From Clostridiaceae bacterium (GTDB lineage Bacteria > Bacillota > Clostridia > Clostridiales > Clostridiaceae): 64,000 nucleotides of DNA. The stretch is from assembly GCA_902363375.1 (NCBI GenBank), contig CABIZX010000002.1, positions 62,001 through 126,000 on the forward strand, in the 5' to 3' direction. Positions 9,150 through 18,932 of this stretch are shown here, one piece after another. The translations under genes were made by a program, and so were the position numbers. Positions within the stretch are counted from its first letter, which is position 1, and the number at the start of each line of letters is the position of its first letter. The notes under the pieces were generated by a model, which saw nothing but the letters and a program-made list of their open reading frames with translations, had not been told where the DNA came from and searched no databases.

Positions 9150-9803
9150 ATGATAAATATTTTAATTGTTGAAGATGATATACATATATCAAAGATGATA
9201 GAGGCCACTCTTTCTATAGGTGGTTATAAAGGACATATATGTGGTAACGGAAAAGAAGCTGTTAATCGAATTGAAGAAGAAAAATTTGATTTAATATTAT
9301 TAGATGTAATGCTTCCGGATATGAATGGATTTCAGATTATGGAGGAGATTAGAGGTCGAGAGGTTCCAGTAATATTTTTAACTGCTATGCAAGATGTATC
9401 AGATAAAGTAAGGGGATTAAAGTTAGGTGCTGAAGATTATATAGTAAAACCCTTTGAAGCGGTAGAGCTTTTAGCTAGGATAGAGGTTGTACTGCGAAGG
9501 ACTCATAAAAATAAAAATATATTAGAGTATAGAGATATTATAATTGATATTGATAAGCATATAGTGAAAAAATCAGATAATATTATAAATTTAACTCCAA
9601 AAGAATTCGAAATTCTAGTGTTTTTCATACAGCATATAGATATTGCTATAACAAGAGAGAGATTATTAGCTGCAGTTTGGGGATATGAATTTGTAGGAGA
9701 ATCTAGAACTATAGATATACACGTACAACATGTTAGAAAGAAGATGGACTTGAATGATAAATTAATTACTGTACCAAAGCTTGGATATAGATTGGAGCGA
9801 TGA
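9150..9803 (+). CDS. OmpR/PhoB-type response regulator
   Basis: A 217-residue DNA-binding response regulator. The receiver domain (1-115) has the acidic pair in VEDDIHI, the phosphoacceptor Asp52 in LLLDVMLPD, the Thr in FLTA and the Lys in YIVKPFE. The C-terminal winged helix (about 128-215) has LTPKEFEIL and the recognition-helix region SRTIDIHVQHVRKK. Its TGA stop lies one base before the ATG of the sensor kinase, so the two are translationally coupled. Target genes are unknown; the membrane protein two genes downstream is a likely operon partner. Confidence 0.93.
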   Translation: MINILIVEDDIHISKMIEATLSIGGYKGHICGNGKEAVNRIEEEKFDLILLDVMLPDMNGFQIMEEIRGREVPVIFLTAMQDVSDKVRGLKLGAEDYIVKPFEAVELLARIEVVLRRTHKNKNILEYRDIIIDIDKHIVKKSDNIINLTPKEFEILVFFIQHIDIAITRERLLAAVWGYEFVGESRTIDIHVQHVRKKMDLNDKLITVPKLGYRLER

Positions 9804-9804
9804 T

Positions 9805-11247
9805 ATGAAATTATGGCAAAAAATCTTCTGGTATACCCTTGCACTTGTAATTATGGCAATAAGCATTACTTCCTCTTTATTACTATCAAATAATCATAAG
9901 CTGGTTATTGAAAGAGAAGAAAAAAGTGCTTTATCCGAGCATGAATATTTAGTGTCTGATATTAAAGGTAATGTAATTTATAATCGTCTTAAGAAATCTA
10001 TAACTTTCTTAAGTGAAGAAGACGTATTAAAAATAATTAATACTATATTCAACAATGTAGATGTTAAAAGCAGTACTAGTATATCTATATATAAGGACGG
10101 TGTAAGGATATTTGAAAATAATTCACTACCAAGTGAAATCGAAGAAGGGGTATATAAGGCTTTAGATAAATCGAAGAATCATTACTTGGAAGTTGTGGAT
10201 TATAAAACAGCCTCCTATATGTTAGTAGCTTCACCTGTTAACATGGAAGGAAAGATATATGAATTTATAACAACCTATGATGTCACCCCAGTATATACTC
10301 TTTATAAAGAGCAAATAAATCTTATAAAACTAGTTAGTACTTTATGTGGAATAATTATAGCTGGTGGGTTGATTATAGTTGTGAAGTTTTCACTCTATCC
10401 TTTAGAAAAGGTTAATGAGGGGATTAGATTTATAGCCGAAGGAAATTACAGCAAAAGGCTAGAAGTTAAAGGTGATGATGAAATTACAGAACTTTCAACC
10501 AATATGAATATAATGGCAGAGGCTATTGAAGAAAATGTAGAGGAATTAGAAGCGGTGGCAGAAGATAGAAGAATATTTATTGCAAATTTAGCTCATGAAA
10601 TGAAAACTCCATTAACTTCAATTCTAGGTTTCGCAGATATACTTAGAATTAAGCGTGTTGTAAATGAGGAAGAAAGACAAGAATACGCTGGAATAATTAT
10701 AGAGGAGACTAAAAGATTAAAAATTTTATCAGGAAAGCTTATGGAACTAATTACTGTAGGTAGCACTAATGTAGACATGAGAGAGATAAATATAAAAGAT
10801 TTAATAAAAGATATCGAACTATCTTTAACACCTACACTGAAAAATAAGAAATTAAATTTTAATGTAAAAATAGAGAAAGATTTATGGGTACTCATTGATA
10901 AGGAGCTGTTTAAATCTTTAATATATAATTTAATAGATAATGCTATTAAGGCATCAACAGAGGGGCAAAATATATCATTGATAGGTACAAGGGAAAAAGA
11001 ACATGTACTAATTAAAGTAGTAGATGAAGGTATTGGTATACCGAAAGAGGAAATAAGCAATATAATAAAGCCTTTTTATATGCTAGATAAAGCACGAACT
11101 AGAAAAAGCGGTGGTGCTGGATTAGGTTTAGCACTTTGCGTTGAAATAGCAAGGTTACATAATGGGACTATTAATATAGAAAGTGAAGTTGGAAAGGGTA
11201 CCTGTGTATGTATTGATATAAAGGGAGGTAGAGTAGATGAGAAATAG
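9805..11247 (+). CDS. Sensor histidine kinase
   Basis: A 480-residue membrane sensor paired with the preceding regulator. The start at 9805 follows GGAG. Two membrane helices (about 5-28 and 175-198) flank an extracellular sensing region. A HAMP linker is followed by HisKA with the phosphorylated His264 in NLAHEMKTPLTSI and an HATPase_c domain with LIDNAIKAS (N box), VDEGIGIP (G1) and GGAGLGLALC (G2). The signal is unknown. The next gene overlaps its 3' end by 11 bases, so the three genes form one operon. Confidence 0.93.
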   Translation: MKLWQKIFWYTLALVIMAISITSSLLLSNNHKLVIEREEKSALSEHEYLVSDIKGNVIYNRLKKSITFLSEEDVLKIINTIFNNVDVKSSTSISIYKDGVRIFENNSLPSEIEEGVYKALDKSKNHYLEVVDYKTASYMLVASPVNMEGKIYEFITTYDVTPVYTLYKEQINLIKLVSTLCGIIIAGGLIIVVKFSLYPLEKVNEGIRFIAEGNYSKRLEVKGDDEITELSTNMNIMAEAIEENVEELEAVAEDRRIFIANLAHEMKTPLTSILGFADILRIKRVVNEEERQEYAGIIIEETKRLKILSGKLMELITVGSTNVDMREINIKDLIKDIELSLTPTLKNKKLNFNVKIEKDLWVLIDKELFKSLIYNLIDNAIKASTEGQNISLIGTREKEHVLIKVVDEGIGIPKEEISNIIKPFYMLDKARTRKSGGAGLGLALCVEIARLHNGTINIESEVGKGTCVCIDIKGGRVDEK

Positions 11248-12103
11248 ATTAGCAAAAGAATTAGGTAAAACTATATTCTTACTAATAATTATAGTTATAG
11301 GTGGATACATTATAACATCTATGATATATAAGTTTTTACCCTCTTATAAATATCAAGTTAAAAAGATTGAAAATGTAAACTCTGTAAAACATCTATTTTA
11401 TCTTGAAGAAGAACCTATTACATATCCTTGGAGCTATGTAGATAAAGGTCGGGTTTCTATACTTTCTAATGATGAGAAGACTGTGTTTAATAGTAATGTT
11501 TATACTCAGAATTTTCAAGGAAAAAATGTAGTTGATTTTATTGTCCAGATGATGAATTTATCTAAAATATATACAAGTGAAGATGAAATTATAAATTCAT
11601 TTAAATATCTAGAAAATATTCAAGGAGATAAAGAAGAACATAATAAGATACTTATATTAAATAATAACTTTACAAGCATAAGTGGAACAAAGTATAATGT
11701 TAAATTTTCATTGAGTAAAAATGGGCAAGTTTCTTATAAGCATAAGATGGTTAAAGATTCAAAAGAGGTTGACAATAAAATGATAGAGAAATCATATAAG
11801 CTTTTAGAAGAGTATGCTAGAAATGAAGATAGTAAATTAGTTAATTATTTGAAGAATATATATAAGGCTTCACAAAGGAATTATGCCTATGAAATATTAA
11901 ATGTATTAAATAACATGATGGTTATGTATACCGAAGATGGATATGTAAAAGTAAAAAATTATTTACAAGATTTAAACTATGAAATATTCTCTACGGAATC
12001 AGAATTAATGCTTATATATACATTAGAAGATGGCACTATAGTAATCTTATATTTTGATCCTATTAACGAAGAGTTTTGCGGATTTAATATACAAAAAAAT
12101 TAA
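11237..12103 (+). CDS. Membrane-anchored protein co-transcribed with the two-component system
   Basis: A 288-residue protein I do not recognise. One N-terminal helix (about 12-32) should anchor it with the rest outside the cell. GGGAGG precedes ATG inside the kinase gene, and the reading frames overlap by 11 bases, so expression is coupled. The long outer domain is rich in Lys, Asn and Tyr and lacks obvious catalytic motifs. By position and topology it resembles accessory regulators of two-component systems such as YycI/YycH, but I cannot show sequence kinship. Its role as a sensor partner is inference. Confidence 0.75.
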   Translation: MRNRLAKELGKTIFLLIIIVIGGYIITSMIYKFLPSYKYQVKKIENVNSVKHLFYLEEEPITYPWSYVDKGRVSILSNDEKTVFNSNVYTQNFQGKNVVDFIVQMMNLSKIYTSEDEIINSFKYLENIQGDKEEHNKILILNNNFTSISGTKYNVKFSLSKNGQVSYKHKMVKDSKEVDNKMIEKSYKLLEEYARNEDSKLVNYLKNIYKASQRNYAYEILNVLNNMMVMYTEDGYVKVKNYLQDLNYEIFSTESELMLIYTLEDGTIVILYFDPINEEFCGFNIQKN

Positions 12104-12218
12104 AATAGAACACAATAAAAATCATTTACATATAATTTACATTTTTTTAAGTACTTTATTGCGATATCTATGTAATAATAGGAGCATAAGGTAATATTTG
12201 GAAAAGTGGTGAGTTATA

Positions 12219-13016
12219 TTGAAATTTAAAAGAAATGAAAATAAAATCTATAAATTTAACAGTACATCTCTAAGATTAAAGATAATGATTTTATTTGCAT
12301 TATGTATCTTTATATTGCATGCAATAGTTGATTCAAAGTTAGATACACCAATAAATGTTTCATTAGGTAGTAATAGTGAAGAATGCAGAGTTGATGATGG
12401 AACTAATAAAAGCGATAAACTTATTTCTGTTCCATATATAAGCCAAGATGAAAAATATCCAACAGGATGTGAAGTTGTAAGTGCTTCTATGCTGCTTCAA
12501 TATTATAAATATGATATATCTGTTGATGAGTTCATAGATAATTATTTAGAGAGCTCTTTCCTTGAAGAAATTGATGGAAAGTTATATGGACCTAATCCCA
12601 ATAAAGCTTTTGTTGGTGATCCAAGAAGTATTTATAGTTATGGATGTTATGCACCTGTAATTGTTAATTCTCTAAATAAAGTCTTAAGTACAGATCATTT
12701 AGTAAAAAATACTACAGGAAGAGAACTTAATGAACTTATAGAGAATTATATAGATGAAGAAATACCATTGTTACTTTGGACAAGCATTGAATTACGTCCT
12801 ACAGATTTAGGAACCCAATGGTATATAAGAGAATCTGGGGAAGAATTTCAGTGGATAAGTAATGAACACTGTATGGTATTAGTAGGTTACGATGAATATA
12901 AATACTACTTTAATGATCCTTATGAAGATAATGGGGTAGTAGGATATGATAAGGAATTAGTAGAGAAAAGATTTAATGAATTAGGAAAGCAATCAGTAGT
13001 TATTTTACATAAATAA
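12219..13016 (+). CDS. C39-like cysteine peptidase, membrane-anchored
   Basis: A 265-residue protein of the Peptidase_C39_2 type. The start is TTG at 12219 after a GGTGAG site; no upstream ATG fits. One hydrophobic helix (about 20-38) anchors or exports it. The papain-like core shows catalytic Cys in YPTGCEVVSASMLL, His in EHCMVLVGYD and the Asn/Asp motif YFNDPYED. The substrate is unknown; this class is found outside the cell and is not linked here to an ABC bacteriocin exporter. A second member of the same family lies at 55672. Confidence 0.82.
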   Translation: MKFKRNENKIYKFNSTSLRLKIMILFALCIFILHAIVDSKLDTPINVSLGSNSEECRVDDGTNKSDKLISVPYISQDEKYPTGCEVVSASMLLQYYKYDISVDEFIDNYLESSFLEEIDGKLYGPNPNKAFVGDPRSIYSYGCYAPVIVNSLNKVLSTDHLVKNTTGRELNELIENYIDEEIPLLLWTSIELRPTDLGTQWYIRESGEEFQWISNEHCMVLVGYDEYKYYFNDPYEDNGVVGYDKELVEKRFNELGKQSVVILHK

Positions 13017-13054
13017 TAGATTTACGGGTTTATTATTTAAAACTTTAAATGTCA

Positions 13055-13104
13055 TTGAGCCTATACTTTAATGTGATTCATTAAAGTATAGGCTCAATTT
13101 TTTA
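13055..13104 (+). terminator. Intrinsic terminator, 19-bp perfect stem
   Basis: TTGAGCCTATACTTTAATG pairs perfectly with its complement across a five-base loop and is followed by a T run. It is one of the strongest terminators in the window. Confidence 0.9.
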
Positions 13105-13299
13105 TAAAAATAAATTGATGTTTGGATTTAGAAGGTACAAGCTATTGTCTATATTGATATATGGTTTTGTAAACTTAATAAATGGTATTAAAAAATCATT
13201 TTTATTATATGAACATTATTGTAAGAATTTCTTAAGATTTATATAAACTATTACTTAATATTTGAGGAGTAATATAAAAATATAGATTGAGAGAAGTCA

Positions 13300-13308
13300 T
13301 GGTATAAT
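13300..13308 (+). promoter_or_regulatory. Extended -10 promoter of second two-component system
   Basis: TGGTATAAT is an extended -10 element. Transcription from it would begin near 13315, too close for the ATG at 13318 to be used, which supports the TTG at 13333 as start. Confidence 0.5.
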
Positions 13309-13332
13309 AAATATGAAATGGAGGGGATTAAA

Positions 13333-14031
13333 TTGAATTACAATGTATTAGTAGTTGATGATGATAAAGAAATAGTAGATGCCATTGAAATATATCTCTC
13401 AAACGAAGGATTAAAAATATATAGAGCATCTGATGGTATAGAAGCTTTAGAAACTTTAGTTGATAAGGAAATACATCTTATTTTGATGGATATCATGATG
13501 CCAAGGATGGATGGAATCAGAGCTACGCTTAAAATTAGAGAAGAAAAAAATATACCTATAATACTTATATCTGCGAAGTCAGAGGATACAGATAAAATCT
13601 TAGGACTAAATATGGGAGCCGACGATTATATTACGAAACCTTTTAATCCTCTAGAGTTAATAGCCAGAGTTAAATCTCAATTAAGAAGATATGTTACACT
13701 AGGAAACTTTAATAAAGAAGAGGAAAAGGAAATTTTAAAAAGTGGAGGGCTAGAACTTAATATTAAAAATAAGGAGGCCTTTGTGGATGGTGAGAGCGTA
13801 AAGTTAACACCTATAGAGTTTAAAATTCTAGAGTTATTACTTAAGAATAAAGGAAGAGTATTTTCTATGGAAGAAATATACGAAAGAGTTTGGAATGAAC
13901 CTAGCTACAATGTAGATAATACTGTAGCTGTGCATATAAGAAGGATTAGAGAAAAAATTGAAATTAATCCTAAAGAACCAAGATATTTAAAGGTGGTGTG
14001 GGGGATTGGATATAAAATCGACAAGTGCTGA
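13333..14031 (+). CDS. OmpR-type response regulator (VanR-like)
   Basis: A 232-residue response regulator. The TTG at 13333 is chosen because GGAGGGG lies seven bases before it, whereas the in-frame ATG at 13318 overlaps that site. The receiver has VVDDDKEI, phosphoacceptor Asp53 in LILMDIMMPRMDG and Lys in YITKPFN. The winged-helix domain has LTPIEFKILELL and NTVAVHIRRIREKI. It overlaps the kinase gene by 26 bases, implying translational coupling. Overall it resembles the VanR group, but there are no van resistance genes nearby. Confidence 0.9.
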   Translation: MNYNVLVVDDDKEIVDAIEIYLSNEGLKIYRASDGIEALETLVDKEIHLILMDIMMPRMDGIRATLKIREEKNIPIILISAKSEDTDKILGLNMGADDYITKPFNPLELIARVKSQLRRYVTLGNFNKEEEKEILKSGGLELNIKNKEAFVDGESVKLTPIEFKILELLLKNKGRVFSMEEIYERVWNEPSYNVDNTVAVHIRRIREKIEINPKEPRYLKVVWGIGYKIDKC

Positions 14032-16306
14032 TGAAAAAGATAAAGCTTATAATGATATGTTAAAGGACTTTAAAAAAATAAAAATAGCAAGAACTATAGC
14101 TATTATAATAACTATAATAATGATCTCCATATCCCTTATTTCTTTTAAAGATATTAAGGTTAATAGTAATATTTTTAATAGAAAAAGTCTATACGAAGGG
14201 AGATTCTTAGGAACTGAAATTAATAGATTTACAGAAAAGGTTCTAGAAATAATAGAACTTTATAAGACTGAGGATTACATTAAGAATGTGAATAATTTAT
14301 CTCAAGAAGAAATTCAGTGGAAAAAAGAAACTATAAATAAAAAAATACAAGAAGAATATGAAGCAGAAACTAACAAGTTACATGAAAAGTACAATGATAA
14401 TTGGGACGAAGTAAAATTTAAACAAGAGCAAGAAGCTGTTTATAAAAAGATAGAAGAAAAGTATGTTTATAGTGATGAAGAATTAAAGAAAGCAATAATT
14501 GAAGAAAAGTTATTAAACTTTAATAAAACTCTCAAGGTTTTAGAGGGTTATGAGAATCTAAAATATATTGCTTATGATAAGGCTAATAATATATGGCTTA
14601 CTAATTACAAGGAAGGAAAAGAGGCAATTTCAGAATTAAGAAAAAATAGTGGCTATTTTTCAGAGTATCATATTTCTAATGGTATAGAAAATAGAAGTGT
14701 ATTTATTAATGGAGAACCTGCTAAGGAAAAGGAATTAGTAGGTAGACATGGATACTATAATGAAGAAGATAAGTCGGCTATTCTAGAGATAACTAATGAA
14801 TATAATAGTCATGGAAATAGCTATAAGGTTAAGGGAAACTTAGATATATATATATCAGTTCCAAGTAAGCTTGTACGTGGAGATAGTGTTTACACTATAT
14901 ATGAAAATTTTCTAGAGGCTAAGTCTATTATAAATATAGAAATAGGTATTTTCATAGGCTCTTTAGTAGGAGTATTGGTTATGTTATATGTGCTTAAAAA
15001 ATTTAAGTGCAAATCATGCTATTCTAATAAAATAGTAGAAAAGTTGAAGAATGTACCTTTAGAATTTAAGCTACTAGGATTATTTATGGGATATATAGCC
15101 TATAAAATATCTTTTAGATATAGCTGGAACAATGAATATAGATATACAATTAATATTTATAACATAGTCCTAGTCACACTAATTTTAATAGTTTACTATA
15201 TAATTGTTAGAGCACTTCTACAAAACTATAAGGAAGATACTCTTCTAAAGGATAGTTATGGAATAAAACTTTATACTCACATATGCATTGCTATGGAAAA
15301 AGGAAGCTTGGGTAGAAAGCTTATTTTTGTTATTGGCTCATATGTAACTACTTGTATTATAGTATCGTTATTACTAATTTTTATTTTAGGAGGATTAGGT
15401 GTTATCATTGCTTTAGGTTTTGATATAGTTGCTACTGGAATTACTATTTATAAGCTAGTAAAAGAGTTTTCTTATTTAAATAGAATAACTAATGGAGCTA
15501 AGCTTATATCTGAAGGAAAGATGAGTGATGATATAACAGAAGAAGGTCATGGTGCTTTAAAAAATCTTGCTCATAGCATAAATAATATGAAGCAAGGGCT
15601 TAGAAAATCTATGGAGAATGAGAATAAAAGTGAAAGAATGAAGACAGAGCTCATTTCTAATGTATCCCATGATTTAAAAACACCTTTAACATCAATTATA
15701 AATTATGTGGATTTGCTTAAGCGAATGAACATTGAGCCAGAAGAAGCAAGGGCATATGTAGAAGTTTTAGATAGAAAATCTCAAAGATTAAAGATATTAA
15801 TAGAAGATTTGTTTGAAGCTTCAAAGGCTGCTAGTGGATCCATGCAATTAAGCTTTAGTAAAATAGAATTAAATGCTTTAATAAGGCAGACTTTAGGAGA
15901 AGCTGAAAGTAGGACTCAAGCTGCAAATTTAGATTTTAAAGTGAATATGCCATCAGAAAAAATATATATTAATGCTGATGGTAGAAAGATTTGGAGAGTA
16001 TTTGAAAATTTAGTTTCTAATGCTATAAAGTATTCGCTTAAAGGAACTAGAGTCTATGTAGATGTGAAGCCCCAGAATGATAAGGTATATATAACTATGA
16101 AAAATATATCAGCTTATGAATTAAACTTTGATGCCGGTGAAATTACAGAAAGATTTAAGCGTGGAGAGGAATCAAGGCATACAGATGGTTCAGGATTAGG
16201 TTTAGCTATTGCGAAGAGTATAGTAGAGCTTCATGGTGGAATTTTAGAAATTCAAATAGATGGAGATTTATTTAAAGTTACTGTTGAATTAAATATATAT
16301 GAATAA
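14006..16306 (+). CDS. Large multi-pass sensor histidine kinase
   Basis: A 766-residue kinase. The likely start is TTG at 14006 after AGGTGG; ATG at 14057 is an alternative. A first helix (about 30-50) is followed by a roughly 240-residue outer region rich in Glu/Lys coiled coil, then a cluster of helices between about 305 and 490. Next come a HAMP-like segment (LISEGKMSDDI), HisKA with His555 in SNVSHDLKTPLTSI and HATPase_c with VFENLVSNAIKYS and GSGLGLAIAKSI. A terminator hairpin follows at about 16330. The signal is unknown. Confidence 0.9.
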   Translation: MDIKSTSADEKDKAYNDMLKDFKKIKIARTIAIIITIIMISISLISFKDIKVNSNIFNRKSLYEGRFLGTEINRFTEKVLEIIELYKTEDYIKNVNNLSQEEIQWKKETINKKIQEEYEAETNKLHEKYNDNWDEVKFKQEQEAVYKKIEEKYVYSDEELKKAIIEEKLLNFNKTLKVLEGYENLKYIAYDKANNIWLTNYKEGKEAISELRKNSGYFSEYHISNGIENRSVFINGEPAKEKELVGRHGYYNEEDKSAILEITNEYNSHGNSYKVKGNLDIYISVPSKLVRGDSVYTIYENFLEAKSIINIEIGIFIGSLVGVLVMLYVLKKFKCKSCYSNKIVEKLKNVPLEFKLLGLFMGYIAYKISFRYSWNNEYRYTINIYNIVLVTLILIVYYIIVRALLQNYKEDTLLKDSYGIKLYTHICIAMEKGSLGRKLIFVIGSYVTTCIIVSLLLIFILGGLGVIIALGFDIVATGITIYKLVKEFSYLNRITNGAKLISEGKMSDDITEEGHGALKNLAHSINNMKQGLRKSMENENKSERMKTELISNVSHDLKTPLTSIINYVDLLKRMNIEPEEARAYVEVLDRKSQRLKILIEDLFEASKAASGSMQLSFSKIELNALIRQTLGEAESRTQAANLDFKVNMPSEKIYINADGRKIWRVFENLVSNAIKYSLKGTRVYVDVKPQNDKVYITMKNISAYELNFDAGEITERFKRGEESRHTDGSGLGLAIAKSIVELHGGILEIQIDGDLFKVTVELNIYE

Positions 16307-16329
16307 ACCATATTAAAATATAATAATTA

Positions 16330-16372
16330 GGACTTTTGTAAATTAATGATTTATTTTACAAAGGTTCTTTTT
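16330..16372 (+). terminator. Intrinsic terminator after kinase
   Basis: GACTTTTGTAAA pairs imperfectly with TTTACAAAGGTTC, followed by TTTTT. Confidence 0.65.
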
Positions 16373-16471
16373 ATATTAAAAAATAATACTTATTATATTT
16401 ATCAGAATAGGTAATCCTGTAATGAAAATCATGCTATAATTTTATTATATTTATAGTTAGGAGGAATAATT

Positions 16472-17023
16472 ATGTATTTTGAAAAGCCAGGAAAACAAAA
16501 TACTAAGGATACATTAGAAAGTGCTATAAAAGTAGCCCGTGATAGAGGTATTAATACTATTGTGGTACCTACGAATACAGGAAGTACTATAGATGAATTA
16601 CTTAAGTTAGATATAAGCAATTTGAATATAGTATGTGTTACTCATGTCAATGGGTTTAAAGAGCCAGGAGTTCAAGAAATTACAGAAGAAAAATTAAATA
16701 TGATTAAGAATAAAGGAATTAAAGTTGTGACCACAACTCACGTTCTTAGTGGAGCAGAGCGTGGACTTTCACGTAAGTTTGGAGGAGTAAACCCTGTAGA
16801 AATAATTGCATACTCTTTACGTATGCTAGGTCAAGGTACTAAGGTTGCAGTAGAGATTGCTGTTATGGCCTTAGATAGTGGAGTTATAGACTATATGAAA
16901 TCAATTATAGCCTTAGGGGGAACAGGCGTAGGAGTAGATACTGCTCTTATTATGCGTACTGCTCATGCTTCTAATATTTTAGATTGTAAGATAGATGAAT
17001 TTATTTGCAAACCAATTTTATAG
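16472..17023 (+). CDS. Pyruvate kinase C-terminal-domain-like protein (COG1751)
   Basis: A 183-residue protein made only of a fold like the C-terminal (allosteric) domain of pyruvate kinase. It begins MYFEKPGKQNTKDTLESAI and contains INTIVVPTNTGSTIDEL, both typical of the COG1751 family. There is no catalytic TIM barrel, so it cannot act as pyruvate kinase. The ribosome binding site is AGGAGG. It has its own terminator and no operon partner. The function is unproven. Confidence 0.8.
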   Translation: MYFEKPGKQNTKDTLESAIKVARDRGINTIVVPTNTGSTIDELLKLDISNLNIVCVTHVNGFKEPGVQEITEEKLNMIKNKGIKVVTTTHVLSGAERGLSRKFGGVNPVEIIAYSLRMLGQGTKVAVEIAVMALDSGVIDYMKSIIALGGTGVGVDTALIMRTAHASNILDCKIDEFICKPIL

Positions 17024-17073
17024 AATTATTGCTATGATTTTATTTTAAATTAAATATTATGTAGATTCTGTAG

Positions 17074-17131
17074 AGGTTATTTTAAAATATGTGACTATTT
17101 TTTTAGTTACTTATTTTAAGATGACCTTTTT
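17074..17131 (+). terminator. Intrinsic terminator
   Basis: A long AT-rich hairpin (AGGTTATTTTAAAATA and its imperfect complement ending in GACCT) with a T run. Confidence 0.6.
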
Positions 17132-17253
17132 TATTAATTGTAAACTTTATAATCTACTTATATTTAAAGAATAATTTATTTTTATGCTTAAAATTAGCTT
17201 AAAATGCAAAAGCTAGTGTGAGAGAGATTATGTTTTATAATAAGGAGGATATT

Positions 17254-18837
17254 ATGAAATTTAAAAGGATAGTTTCTATATTATTAATGGCTATAAGTAT
17301 TATAAGTTTTACTGCCTGTGATTCTAAATCTCCTAAAAATGATGAAGGTCAAATAGCTACTACTGCAGGAGGAAATATAGTTGTTCCAATAACAAAGGAA
17401 CCAGATATAATAAATCCAGCATTCACTAATATAGGAGAGATTCAGATGGTATCTAACATAATTTACTCTCCTATCTTTTCTTATGGAGATGGAGAGATTA
17501 GAACATATTTGGCAGAATCAGTTGATTTTAAAGATAATAAGGAAATAACTATTAAATTAAAAGATAAGTTAAAATGGCATGATGGAGAACCTATAACTGC
17601 AGATGATTTGGAGTATACAATAAATCTTATCTTAGATGAGAAGCAGGAATCTCCATTAAGAGAATTTCTAATGATAAATGAAAAACCTATAAAGGTAGAA
17701 AAAGTTGATGAGTTAACAATTAAAGTAACGCTTCCTGTTGAAAATGTAGTATTTTTATATAATCTTTCTAAAGTTGTTCCTATTCCAAAGCATGTATATG
17801 AAGGGGAAGAAATAGTTGTTAAGTCGGAAAAAAATAAATCACCTATAGGTTCTGGGCCATTTAAGTTTAAAGAATGGATTAAGGGAGAAACTATAGTTTT
17901 AGAAAAATATAATGACTACTACTCAGGAATGCCTAAAGCTGACATGATAACAATAAAGGTATTTCCATCAGAAGAAATGGCAGAAAAAGCTTTTAATAAG
18001 GGAGAATTAACCTTAGTTAAAGCAAGTCCAGAGTTGTATGATAAAGCTTACAAAGGAGAAGAATTACAATCCTATACATTTAGCGAAGGAAAGGTAAATT
18101 ATATAGTTTTTAATCAAAATGTTAGTTATATGCAAAATATGGTTTTTAGGCGAGGTCTATCCTATGCTTTAGATAGAAAAGAAATGATAGGTGCAGCTTA
18201 TGGGGAATCTGGTGCAGAGAAGGTAGAGGAAGCAAATTCAATTTTAATTAAAGAGGCAGAACAATATACAGAAGAAAATGTGGAGACATATGAACATGAT
18301 ATAGAAAAGGCAAAAGCTCTAATAAAAGAAAGTGGAGTAGCTAATGTGAATAAGCTTAAAGTAGGGTATAATATGGATACTTCTGGACATAGAGATTATG
18401 CAGAGGCTGTGAAAAAGCAATTAAAAGAGATAGGAATAGAGGTTGAAATAGTACCTTATGAAAATGTGGAATTTTATAATAAAGTATTTAGTAAGGGTAC
18501 AGAATGTGATCTATATATTAATGATTATGCCTTAGGATTAAATCCTGCGGACTATAGAAAAATGTTTGAAACAGGTTCTTATTATAATCAAACAGGATAT
18601 ACTAATTTTAAAGTAGATAACCTTTGGAAAGTAGGAGAAAAGGAATTAGATGCAGATAAGAGAAAGGCAATCTATAGAGATATACAATTGCAAATTGCAT
18701 CAGATGCACCTATATATGTTATTGACTATGAGCAAAATCTTATGGTTGCACAAAAAAATCTAGATGGTGTACCAGAAGCAAAACCTAAAGCAAATATACT
18801 TTTTGAAGATTGGTCAAAGCTACATTTGAATAAATAA
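17254..18837 (+). CDS. Peptide/nickel-type ABC substrate-binding lipoprotein
   Basis: A 527-residue SBP_bac_5 family protein. The start at 17254 follows AAGGAGGA closely. The signal peptide ends in a lipobox, SFTAC, so it is lipid-anchored on the outer face of the membrane. The core reads ITKEPDIINPAFTN near the N-terminus and LKDKLKWHDGEPITADDLEYTI, the family signature. Such proteins deliver peptides or nickel chelates to an ABC importer. No permease or ATPase genes are adjacent, so this is an orphan that must use a transporter encoded elsewhere. Confidence 0.9.
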   Translation: MKFKRIVSILLMAISIISFTACDSKSPKNDEGQIATTAGGNIVVPITKEPDIINPAFTNIGEIQMVSNIIYSPIFSYGDGEIRTYLAESVDFKDNKEITIKLKDKLKWHDGEPITADDLEYTINLILDEKQESPLREFLMINEKPIKVEKVDELTIKVTLPVENVVFLYNLSKVVPIPKHVYEGEEIVVKSEKNKSPIGSGPFKFKEWIKGETIVLEKYNDYYSGMPKADMITIKVFPSEEMAEKAFNKGELTLVKASPELYDKAYKGEELQSYTFSEGKVNYIVFNQNVSYMQNMVFRRGLSYALDRKEMIGAAYGESGAEKVEEANSILIKEAEQYTEENVETYEHDIEKAKALIKESGVANVNKLKVGYNMDTSGHRDYAEAVKKQLKEIGIEVEIVPYENVEFYNKVFSKGTECDLYINDYALGLNPADYRKMFETGSYYNQTGYTNFKVDNLWKVGEKELDADKRKAIYRDIQLQIASDAPIYVIDYEQNLMVAQKNLDGVPEAKPKANILFEDWSKLHLNK

Positions 18838-18857
18838 GAAAATATTTTAGAATTATA

Positions 18858-18921
18858 TGTTGAAGTTGATTTAATATAATCACATTGTTAGTTAATGTAA
18901 TTATATTAATCAATTTCAACA
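18858..18921 (+). terminator. Long hairpin after binding-protein gene
   Basis: An inverted repeat of about 28 bases beginning TGTTGAAGTTGATT and ending AATCAATTTCAACA, with a few mismatches. It ends just before the IS relic. Confidence 0.65.
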
Positions 18922-18932
18922 TTAAATATTAT

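Noticed and set aside
13333..16306. Vancomycin resistance VanRS system
   Set aside because: The proteins resemble VanR/VanS in type only; there are no vanH, vanA or vanX genes, and the kinase is much larger.
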